A stretch of 63,460 bases of DNA from Magnetococcales bacterium (GTDB lineage: Bacteria > Pseudomonadota > Magnetococcia > Magnetococcales > JADFYX01). Location: NCBI GenBank assembly GCA_015231305.1, contig JADGBW010000006.1, positions 1-63,460 of the forward strand. The letters run 5' to 3'. A program made the translations under genes and the position numbers. Below the pieces are notes generated by a model, which was not told the DNA's origin, did not search any database, and worked only from the letters and a program-made list of their open reading frames with translations. This document shows, piece by piece, positions 56,814-63,460 of this stretch (positions are counted from its first letter, which is position 1; every line of letters starts with the position of its first letter).

Positions 56814-57920
56814 TCAACGCTCAAGATCTAACTCAATTTTTATCTCTTCACCCTCACGCACAATGTCTAAAATAGCTGTGGTTCCCCACTCTAGTCTTTT
56901 TGTTAGCCATACTAACCTTTTGCTTGATGTTATCTTTTGACCATTTAGGTGAGTTATTTCATCTTCTGGTTTTAGGCCGTGTTTGGCAGCTAATGAACCT
57001 TCCATTACACTTTTTATATACACTTCTTGGTCAATATCTTCTAGAAAAATGCCAAACCTAACCGGTGGTGGGGGTGGTTTAGGAACCCCCCAAGCGTAGT
57101 ATGCTATTGTTTGATCTGGCCAATCTTGGTCTATGTTCCACGGTAGAACTGTGGCTATATTGTCTATCCCCTGGCTTTTTAATTGGTGGGGTATACCGTG
57201 ACCGTATGATATGTGGCCACTTCCTGTTAATCCAATAACTAACCCATAGGGGTTATGGCCTAACCATTCACTAATTTGGGTTGCCATCACCCCATCCCAA
57301 ACCTGCTGTGCCTGGACAAAGTTTTTAAAATCACCCAATTTTGACATCATAGGGTGACTATCGAACACATCCTTTAATATCAAAGTATATTCTCTACTTG
57401 CCGGAGCAATTTTTGGTAGCTTATGGCGTATTGACTCATCAACCCCATCCACACCTTTTAGACGCACCTCTTTAACTATCTCTCGTTTTATATTCATCGC
57501 TAGAAGAGGTACTTGGTTATCTCTGGCAAATCGTAAAATTTCCATATACAAATTTGCATCAAAGCCCCAAATATTATCCCAGTCTACTGCCTCTAAAAAA
57601 TCTTTACGGGTTAGTTCATCAGCGACCCATCTGTCTAATATTGGTTGTAGATGCCGGGGAAACATCTCTAAACCTATAACAATATTTTTATGGCGTTTGT
57701 GTAAAGCCTTAATAATCTTAAGCTGCACCTTGTGATGGTGAACATTGTCATGAGTCTCACCAACAAGCACCACCTGTCTTTTGTTTAACTGGTCGTAAAA
57801 CTGCTCTTGGGTGATAGTTTTATGGCGAAACAGGTTGACAATTTGCCCACTTTCAATTTGTTGAGGCCCCATTATTATCACCTGAAAAAAAATAAATCCG
57901 AGAATTAAGAAAGGTATCAT
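56814..57920 (-). CDS. ChaN-like iron-binding domain protein with C-terminal PDZ domain
   Basis: A 368-residue protein. An amino-terminal hydrophobic segment (about 1-19) gives a membrane anchor or signal. The ChaN/DUF399 domain spans about 33-250 (VVLVGETHDNVHHHKVQLKII, then GLEMFPRHLQPILDRW and MNIKREIV). In relatives this domain binds haem or iron. A PDZ domain follows at about 290-365 (GIFLEDIDQEVYIKSVMEGSLAA, then LKPEDEITHLNGQKI). PDZ suggests it docks on a partner. It overlaps the HD gene by 4 bases. Confidence 0.85.
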   Translation of the reverse strand: MIPFLILGFIFFQVIIMGPQQIESGQIVNLFRHKTITQEQFYDQLNKRQVVLVGETHDNVHHHKVQLKIIKALHKRHKNIVIGLEMFPRHLQPILDRWVADELTRKDFLEAVDWDNIWGFDANLYMEILRFARDNQVPLLAMNIKREIVKEVRLKGVDGVDESIRHKLPKIAPASREYTLILKDVFDSHPMMSKLGDFKNFVQAQQVWDGVMATQISEWLGHNPYGLVIGLTGSGHISYGHGIPHQLKSQGIDNIATVLPWNIDQDWPDQTIAYYAWGVPKPPPPPVRFGIFLEDIDQEVYIKSVMEGSLAAKHGLKPEDEITHLNGQKITSSKRLVWLTKRLEWGTTAILDIVREGEEIKIELDLER

Positions 57921-59371
57921 AGTAATTGATTTAACTCTTTTTCAACCATGTTTAAGATGGTTTTTTCAGCTTGAGGATCTACAAAAACTCGCACCTGACG
58001 GCGATTGTTTTTACCAAGAAAACTAATAAGGTCAGAAATTTCCTCGGCAGGACGAATTTCACCGTTGCCTGAAACTACATATACAGGCTCCGAATGACCA
58101 GACGTATACTGTAAATGGGCGTAAGGGGCACGGTCTAGGTAATCAACGTATACTAATAAACGTAGGGGTATTTGGCGTATATTGCCATTTTCATCTTTTA
58201 TTTCTAGAAGATCTTCAGCTCGCTGAGCAAAAAAATGTTCAACTTTCTTTGCCATAGCAGGGTCGGTAATAACATCGGAATATATTTTTTGCCAAAATAT
58301 ACGTCTATATACTGGTTGGCGATTACGAAACAGGCTGCATTTCCAACGTAGATCTGCTTGCCCGTATGATTGGGGCTTCATATCTGCCCACTGACCAAAA
58401 CAGTAGTCAAATAGGGTGTCGTCCAGTGCTAAATAGTCACTTAAAATAGGCTTTTGATCTTTATTAGAGACCCCATTTAAAAAACCAGCCATCTGCTTTG
58501 GCATGCCTGGAGGCCAAGCACCATCTTTAGCTTTAATCCATATAAGCAGTTGAAAAATGTGGATCAAAAGAGCCTCAAACGCCCGCACAGTTTTATGGTC
58601 GTAGACCTGACGGTACATATGATCACGAGCTGAAATATAGCTCTCTAAAGCTACCGGACCTTTTGCTAAATCTACACACAACCTAAATGAACCATCAACC
58701 TCTTCTGCTCTTAAACTATGCAGCAGCCACTCTAAGTCGTAACTACCATAAGATACACCTGTAAAACAGGCATCACGCAGAAGATAATCCATCCTATCGG
58801 CATCTAACTGGCTGGAGATAATCTGCTTGCCTAAGTGTACTTCGCCGTGGGGTGGGTTGTGCCCCCAAATACCTTTAAGGTGTGAAAAAAATTTTTCAGA
58901 ACTTATATTTAACCGCTTACAATGTTTAATTATTACTTCTCTAGGATTGCCATCACCAGCAAGTACACGCCACCCCCATACTTCATGGCTTTCAATACCT
59001 GGCACAAGGTGCTCAAAAACATGAGAATAAGGGCCATGACCTACATCGTGAAAAAGAGCAGCTACCTTAACTGCCAGCATTAACTCACGATCCATCAACC
59101 TACCTTTTTTTAAAGGTAAGGTTGCTAAAATACGTTTTGCTAGGTGCATAGTACCTAAAGCATGAGAAAAACGAGAGTGTTCTGCTGAAGGGTAGACCAT
59201 TGCTGCTGGTCCAAGTTGACGAATACGCCGCAACCTTTGTAGCTCTTGGGTGTCTATAAGATCCAAAAGCATTGCGCCGCCCCACTCGGTAGGGTCACTG
59301 GCAGGTCCTTTGCGCTCCCTATGTAGGGAGATCATATTATGGACAGCATCCCTAAAAACCTTGCTACTCAT
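57917..59371 (-). CDS. HD-domain phosphohydrolase
   Basis: A metal-dependent phosphohydrolase of the YdhJ/SAMHD1-like group. The HD motif is complete: HSRFSHALGTMHLAKRI (near 65-81), AALFHDVGHGPYSH (near 111-124) and a later DADRMDYLLRD. The amino terminus FRDAVHNMISLHRE is characteristic. The 484 residues are normal. Relatives hydrolyse dNTPs or nucleotides; the substrate here is unknown. It lies 6 bases after a second, small HD protein and overlaps the ChaN gene. Confidence 0.88.
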   Translation of the reverse strand: MSSKVFRDAVHNMISLHRERKGPASDPTEWGGAMLLDLIDTQELQRLRRIRQLGPAAMVYPSAEHSRFSHALGTMHLAKRILATLPLKKGRLMDRELMLAVKVAALFHDVGHGPYSHVFEHLVPGIESHEVWGWRVLAGDGNPREVIIKHCKRLNISSEKFFSHLKGIWGHNPPHGEVHLGKQIISSQLDADRMDYLLRDACFTGVSYGSYDLEWLLHSLRAEEVDGSFRLCVDLAKGPVALESYISARDHMYRQVYDHKTVRAFEALLIHIFQLLIWIKAKDGAWPPGMPKQMAGFLNGVSNKDQKPILSDYLALDDTLFDYCFGQWADMKPQSYGQADLRWKCSLFRNRQPVYRRIFWQKIYSDVITDPAMAKKVEHFFAQRAEDLLEIKDENGNIRQIPLRLLVYVDYLDRAPYAHLQYTSGHSEPVYVVSGNGEIRPAEEISDLISFLGKNNRRQVRVFVDPQAEKTILNMVEKELNQLL

Positions 59372-59377
59372 ATAATA

Positions 59378-59818
59378 CTATTCACCTTCAGGAAGATCAT
59401 GTAACACGGACCAAGCCAGACGATATTTTTTTAAACGCTTCCAATCTCGCTCACTTGGGCTGTGGTTTAATCGCCTTATATCCATATTGTCTTCCAAATC
59501 GCGTAGCTTGACATAACGGGCGAGAGAGTTTCCTTTAATCCGTAAAATATAGCTTTGATAATCCTCACCTTCTCTATGGGTAAGGTGGTCCAAGGCATCT
59601 AACACCCGCTGGGAAAATCCAGCCTTTCGTAAATCTTCAAAGGTGGTATCGGTATCTTCTACTAAATCGTGGAGTACAGCTACAATTCTGGCAGTTTCAT
59701 CTCGCATTCGCATCATTATGCGTAGCGGATGCAGAATGTAGGGTTGATCAGCCTTATCAACCTGTCCTGCATGACCTGCAACAGCAAGGGCAATTGCTTT
59801 TTCAAGAAGAGTAGCCAT
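59378..59818 (-). CDS. Small HD-domain protein, RelA/SpoT hydrolase-like
   Basis: A 146-residue stand-alone HD domain resembling the (p)ppGpp hydrolase half of SpoT (MESH1-like). Motifs: HAGQVDKADQPYILHPLRIM (near 16-35), VLHDLVEDTDTTFEDL (near 48) and VKLRDLEDNMD (near 102). No synthetase, TGS or ACT domain is present. It could break down (p)ppGpp or another nucleotide. It lies 12 bases after nadA and 6 before the larger HD gene. Confidence 0.85.
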   Translation of the reverse strand: MATLLEKAIALAVAGHAGQVDKADQPYILHPLRIMMRMRDETARIVAVLHDLVEDTDTTFEDLRKAGFSQRVLDALDHLTHREGEDYQSYILRIKGNSLARYVKLRDLEDNMDIRRLNHSPSERDWKRLKKYRLAWSVLHDLPEGE

Positions 59819-59830
59819 AAAACAAATATC

Positions 59831-60946
59831 TCACATAACGCTAAGCATTCGATCCAACGCCTTTTTGGCAGAAATAGCCACAGCTGAAGGAACCGTAATT
59901 GGGTTAACAACATGCCCTGCTACCAAGTTTTCTAGGGTCCAACACAAATGCTGGGTATCAATACGAAACATAGTTGAACACATGCAAATTGTAGGGCAAA
60001 GAAAATGTATCTCTTTATCTGGCATCTCATGCTTTAGGCGGTTTACCAAATTTAGCTCTGTACCTATGGCCCATTTACTACCAGAAGGAGCATTACGCAC
60101 TGCTGATTGAATCTGTTCGGTGGAACCTAAATGGTCAGCCTTCATGCAAACTTCATAGCTGGATTCTGGGTGTACAGTTATTTGAATACCAGGAATTTGC
60201 TCTCTGAATTGGTCGATATGGGCAGGTAGAAACATTTGATGTACAGAACAAAAGCCGTCCCATAAAATAACCTTAGCATCTTTTATCTGCTGAGCAGTTA
60301 AACCACCATTAGGCTCGCTTGGCTTCCAGATAACCATCTCATCAAGAGCTATCCCCATAGCAGCAGCACTGTTGCGCCCTAAATGTTGGTCTGGAAAAAA
60401 AAGTACTTTTTCCCTCTTCTCAAAAGCCCAAGCTAATACTTTTTGTGCATTTGAAGAGGTGCAAACAGTGCCCCCATGATCACCACAAAAACCTTTTAAA
60501 TCAGCCATAGAGTTGACATAAGTAACAGGAGTAACCACGCTTTCGACATCTATAACCTTACCAATTGCCTGCCATGCTATCTCAACTGAAGGGAGGTCTG
60601 CCATATCAGCCATAGAACAACCAGCTGCCATATCTGGCAAAACCGCTATTTGTTCTGGGGTGGAGAGTATATCTGCCACCTCAGCCATAAAATGGACACC
60701 ACAAAAGACAATATAACGGGCATCAGGTCTTTTGGATGCCAAACGAGATAGCTTTAGAGAGTCACCAGAATAATCTGCAAACTTATACACTTCTTCACGT
60801 TGATAGTGATGCCCCAAGATAACACATGTGTCACCAAGGGTAGTTTTTGCAGCTTGTATTCGACTTTCTAATTCAGCATCAGAAAGTTCATATAGTGGTT
60901 CTAACAATACCGGGCTGGGATCAGACATGATAATATTTGAACTCAT
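59831..60946 (-). CDS. nadA: Quinolinate synthase A
   Basis: Condenses iminoaspartate and dihydroxyacetone phosphate to quinolinate in NAD synthesis; it needs a [4Fe-4S] cluster. The 371 residues have ILGHHYQREEVYKFADYSGDS (near 43), VCTSSNAQKVLAWA (near 160) and the late cysteine region LCPTICMCSTM. The start chosen is ATG 60946; the MITE copy 2 ends only about 10 bases upstream and its inverted end gives the sequence TAGG at a ribosome-site distance. A second ATG at 60928 is possible. No nadB or nadC is adjacent. Confidence 0.96.
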   Translation of the reverse strand: MSSNIIMSDPSPVLLEPLYELSDAELESRIQAAKTTLGDTCVILGHHYQREEVYKFADYSGDSLKLSRLASKRPDARYIVFCGVHFMAEVADILSTPEQIAVLPDMAAGCSMADMADLPSVEIAWQAIGKVIDVESVVTPVTYVNSMADLKGFCGDHGGTVCTSSNAQKVLAWAFEKREKVLFFPDQHLGRNSAAAMGIALDEMVIWKPSEPNGGLTAQQIKDAKVILWDGFCSVHQMFLPAHIDQFREQIPGIQITVHPESSYEVCMKADHLGSTEQIQSAVRNAPSGSKWAIGTELNLVNRLKHEMPDKEIHFLCPTICMCSTMFRIDTQHLCWTLENLVAGHVVNPITVPSAVAISAKKALDRMLSVM

Positions 60947-60956
60947 TAAATATTAA

Positions 60957-61120
60957 CCTAGAAACTGCAGTTTAAAGAGCGTGCATAGTGTAATCTATTG
61001 ATTTTTCTGGTGTATCAGTAGAATATCGTGGTCACCTTGTTGGTGACAAGACTTTCTTCTGATATGCTAGGTGAATCAATAGGTTGCGCTAGGCGCGCGT
61101 TTACAACTGCTGTTTCCAGG
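60957..61120. mobile_element. MITE-like element, copy 2 (164 bp)
   Basis: The same element as at 53085, beginning CCTAGAAACTGCAGTTT and ending AACTGCTGTTTCCAGG. The flanking 5-base repeat is ATTAA (60952-60956) and TTTAA (61121-61125), four of five bases alike. The fold of copy 1 is kept, and some stem positions changed on both sides together (for example CTTAT/ATAAG to CTTGT/ACAAG). It lies between the divergent nadA and queG genes and so must carry, or have replaced, part of their promoters. Confidence 0.85.
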
Positions 61121-61151
61121 TTTAAGTTAACAAAATAACGGATACCCTAAA

Positions 61152-62291
61152 TTGCCCCATTCTAACAATCAAAGAGCAAAACTAAAAGAGCAGTTAAGAA
61201 GAATCGCCTTAGATGAGGGCTTTTCTCCCGTAGCTTTTGCCTCGCCACAAAAACCACCTCAAGGAGAATTTTTAACAAAATGGCTTAAAAACGGCTCCCA
61301 TGGTGATATGGAATGGATGGCAAAAAACCAGGAAAAACGCCAAGACCCTAACCTGTTAATGCCGGGGCTGGGTTCTATAATGGTGTTGGGGCTAAACTAT
61401 CGCCCCCAAGGTAATCACAGCCCATATCTTAACGACCCTGCTGCTTTGGGTGTTTCGGCTTACGCAAGAAATGTTGAATATCAGGGCTTTATTAAAAAAA
61501 AGTTAAAAAAGTTAGCACAACAGATAGAAAAACTACTAGGTCGTAGAATTGATGGCAGAATTTTTGTTGATACCGCACCAGTATTAGAAAAACCAATAGC
61601 AGCAAGTGCCGGCTTAGGTTGGCAGGGGAAAAACAGCTTATTGGTAAATCGCAATTACGGATGCTGGCTTTTTTTAGCAGAATTTTTTCTAGAACTAGAC
61701 CTACCACCAGACCCACCATCAAAAGAACACTGTGGAACCTGCAACCGCTGCCAAAAAGCCTGCCCTACAAACGCCCTAAATACCCCGTGGCAGCTAGATG
61801 CCAAAGAGTGCCTAGCCTATTTTACCATAGAATCATCAGCACCAATCCCCCACAAACACCGCAAAGCCATGGGCAACCGGGTGTTTGGGTGTGACGACTG
61901 CTTAACAATATGCCCCTGGAACCGCTTCACCCCCCAAAGTAGTGAAACAATATTCAACCCCCGCCCAATATTAAAAGCCCCCAAACTTTTAGAGTTCGCC
62001 TTTTTAGACGATGCAAAATTTCGCACCACTTTTAGCAAGTCCGCAATAAAACGCACTGGCCGTATAAAGTTTATGCGCAACCTAGCAATAGCACTAGGCA
62101 ACTGGGGCAACATTGCAGCACTGCCAGCCTTAAAACACCTATTTAACGATGAAAACCCATTAATAAGAGGCCATGCTGCGTGGGGTTTAGGGCAAATCCC
62201 CTCAGAACATGCTATAGACCTACTAAAAAAAGCAGAAAAAAATGAAGAAGATCAAACAGTTTTAGAAGAGATTTGTATTGCCTTAAGATAG
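61152..62291 (+). CDS. queG: Epoxyqueuosine reductase
   Basis: The cobalamin-dependent iron-sulfur enzyme of the last step of queuosine tRNA modification. The 379 residues have ASAGLGWQGKNSLLVNRNYG (near 153), two ferredoxin motifs (CGTCNRCQKACPTNAL and CDDCLTICPWN), and a HEAT-like carboxyl end (LKHLFNDENPLIRGHAAWGLGQ). The start is a TTG at 61152; no better start fits. The MITE copy 2 ends 31 bases upstream. It depends on cobalamin, and this window also has cob genes. Confidence 0.95.
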   Translation: MPHSNNQRAKLKEQLRRIALDEGFSPVAFASPQKPPQGEFLTKWLKNGSHGDMEWMAKNQEKRQDPNLLMPGLGSIMVLGLNYRPQGNHSPYLNDPAALGVSAYARNVEYQGFIKKKLKKLAQQIEKLLGRRIDGRIFVDTAPVLEKPIAASAGLGWQGKNSLLVNRNYGCWLFLAEFFLELDLPPDPPSKEHCGTCNRCQKACPTNALNTPWQLDAKECLAYFTIESSAPIPHKHRKAMGNRVFGCDDCLTICPWNRFTPQSSETIFNPRPILKAPKLLEFAFLDDAKFRTTFSKSAIKRTGRIKFMRNLAIALGNWGNIAALPALKHLFNDENPLIRGHAAWGLGQIPSEHAIDLLKKAEKNEEDQTVLEEICIALR

Positions 62292-62620
62292 TTTAATGTA
62301 GTTTCAAATCATAAAAGTACTAAAACTACTATGGGTCCAGAGAGATAACCTACCTGTTTGGTTTGGGTAAAGCCAAGGTTTTGCCTTTATTTTCAAAAGG
62401 GTGGGGTTTGGGGGAATGCAAGCCCTAATAATGAAAAGCACATAGACAGAAATTGAAATCACTAAAACAAAAAAAAACAGCTATAAAACATTTTTAAAAC
62501 CTAAAACCAAAATCTTAGTTATGCTCAACGGAGTAAACTATCCTTGCTGGGCTTGTTCTTCGTTATATTCGTAGACAGTAGAATTATTTTGAATATAATC
62601 CACAACTACTCGCTTTATCG
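62292..62620. other. Intergenic region after queG
   Basis: About 330 AT-rich bases. A weak hairpin (TAAAG/CTTTA near 62363-62386 followed by TTTTC) may end queG. The part from about 62538 continues the frame of the broken gene below (see 62538-62953). Nothing else was recognised. Confidence 0.4.
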
Positions 62621-62953
62621 CGGACTACACAACTTTTACATACTTGCTTTTCATGTTAAAGCTTAGATTTTCCCCGTATTTTCCTTTTTTCAAATCAATA
62701 AATGTTGGAATATAATCTGTACCATCAACAACTATAATTAAATATCTAAAATCAACCCTACGTATATAAACCCGTAATTTAATATGCTCAACTACGATTT
62801 CAAATATAGTTTCACTTTTTAAAAAAACTTCGCCTTGTTTAAACCCTTCATCAATAAATTCTTTAACATCATCAACAATATCATTTTCACTTATTGTTTT
62901 TTAAAATCTTTAAGGTTCAGTTTAAATGTATCTGTTACAACAATATATCTCAT
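62538..62953 (-). pseudogene. Broken small gene, RelE/ParE-like toxin fold suspected
   Basis: The minus strand opens with ATG 62953 (MRYIVVTDTFKLNLKDFKKQ) and hits a stop after 20 codons. Adding one base to the run of six A residues in that spot restores a frame that continues (TISENDIVDDVKEFIDEGFKQG...) to a TAG at 62625. The open frame of about 110 residues has beta-rich VYIRRVDFRYLIIVVDG and ends like RelE-type toxins (KKGKYGENLS). The same frame continues past that TAG for 28 codons to 62538. The start overlaps the stop of the upstream gene by one base (TAATG). I could not identify the family firmly. Confidence 0.5.
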
Positions 62954-63186
62954 TATATTTTTATTGAATTTTCAAACTTCCTTTCTTTGAAATGTGAAGC
63001 AAGTTTTTCAAGTGCATCTCTGCTTTCTTGTGATTCCAAAGCTTTAAGAGCAGCCTCTTCAAAATCTTGATCCTCTGAATCAGATTCAATTGTAACCTTA
63101 TATTTTTGGTCAGGTCTTCCACCAAGCTCAGTTAGCCAGTTAGTAGGAAGTTGAGAACCATCAACATATTTTAGCACCGATGACAT
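62953..63186 (-). CDS. Possible antitoxin-like small protein
   Basis: A 77-residue acidic protein beginning MSSVLKYVDGSQLPTNWLTELGGRPDQKY. ATG 63186 is preferred; the open frame reaches 63246 but the extra residues are hydrophobic and without a ribosome site. The carboxyl half is helical and acidic, as in many antitoxins. The stop overlaps the start of the broken gene downstream (TAATG). The antitoxin role is inferred from this order and from the shape; no DNA-binding motif is recognised. Confidence 0.5.
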   Translation of the reverse strand: MSSVLKYVDGSQLPTNWLTELGGRPDQKYKVTIESDSEDQDFEEAALKALESQESRDALEKLASHFKERKFENSIKI

Positions 63187-63441
63187 TTTTAAATGTATCC
63201 ATTTGAAAATAATAAAAATAATATTGGCATTAAAGCAAATTATCAAATGTATGTAAATACAATTATAGGCTTTGGAATTTTCATAGTTTTAATCATGTAA
63301 ATATCCAAACACAAACAATAGTAACACTATGCTATACATGTGTTTACTTCATCCAAGACACAAGTTTAGTGTTGGCTTGAATTAAAACACGCAATTATTA
63401 AACGAACTATTGTTAAGTTTAAGTATAATTGAGAAGTAAAC

Positions 63442-63460
63442 ATGACACAGTATGTGATTA
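63442..63460 (+). other. Possible start of a gene cut by the window end
   Basis: An ATG at 63442 follows GAGAAG with a normal gap and opens MTQYVI before the window ends. Too little is present to call a gene. Confidence 0.2.

Noticed and set aside
60953-61125. TTAA duplication at both sides of MITE copy 2 as the insertion footprint
   Set aside because: Copy 1 clearly has a 5-base repeat (ATGAT) and its outer bases are CCTA; the TTAA match in copy 2 is better explained by an imperfect 5-base repeat in AT-rich DNA.

Overview
The window is about 63.5 kb of AT-rich bacterial chromosome (GC roughly in the high 30s by eye). It carries a dense set of ordinary Pseudomonadota housekeeping genes: the ychF-pth-rplY-prs block, accA, dnaE, nadA, queG, ubiX, ubiU/ubiV/ubiK and comM. 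Two outer-membrane systems (TonB receptor, TolC) and a Tat-type TRAP binding protein show a Gram-negative cell. Genes for a cbb3 oxidase, a second haem-copper oxidase and oxygen-independent ubiquinone synthesis suggest life at changing oxygen. I cannot fix the class: the gene orders mix alpha- and gammaproteobacterial habits. No rRNA, tRNA or CRISPR array was seen.

Layout. 1-9.1 kb is a respiratory block: ccoN and the start of ccoO on the minus strand behind a perfect FNR box, then on the plus strand a four-gene haem-copper oxidase operon (subunit III, Sco, subunit II, subunit I) ending in a 39-residue membrane peptide, a second sco gene, and ccoG-ccoH-ccoQ. 9.2-9.6 kb holds two small genes, one Rmf-like. 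9.9-15.5 kb encodes the late steps of cobalamin synthesis (cobS, cobC, cobT, cobU, cobO, cobD, cbiB). 16-20.3 kb has a sterol-desaturase-family hydroxylase, comM and an aldehyde dehydrogenase. 20.5-23.5 kb is ubiquinone synthesis (ubiK, ubiV, ubiU, ubiX), then thrB. 24.5-27 kb has a LysR regulator divergent from a CDGSH protein, a cytochrome b561 and a YceI protein. 27.1-31 kb is the ychF-pth-rplY-prs block, preceded by a decayed small gene. 31.2-33.5 kb holds an exported ankyrin protein and a short MetF-like protein. 33.6-42.4 kb has a hybrid histidine kinase/YfiR/TonB receptor operon and a TRAP transporter. 42.4-50.6 kb is a type I secretion system with two ABC subunits, a membrane-fusion protein with a long Lys/Pro/Ala-rich tail, and a TolC-like channel. 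50.7-57 kb has fba, accA and dnaE. 56.8-62.3 kb has a ChaN-PDZ protein, two HD-domain proteins, nadA and queG. The last kilobase holds a broken toxin-antitoxin-like pair.

Connections. Cobalamin made by the cob genes would serve QueG. UbiU/UbiV would supply ubiquinone without oxygen, which fits the FNR-controlled high-affinity oxidase. Both Sco proteins probably load copper into the CuA/CuB sites of the neighbouring oxidase.

The most interesting observations are: (1) two copies of a 163-164 bp miniature element with matching inverted ends, flanking 5-bp duplications and full-length hairpin folding; (2) a haem-copper oxidase that keeps all metal ligands but lacks the K-channel lysine and has other changed proton-path and Mg-site residues; (3) a type I secretion exporter in which both ABC signature motifs are degenerate; (4) a ubiU-ubiV-ubiK cluster; (5) several tiny or decayed genes that standard gene calling would miss.
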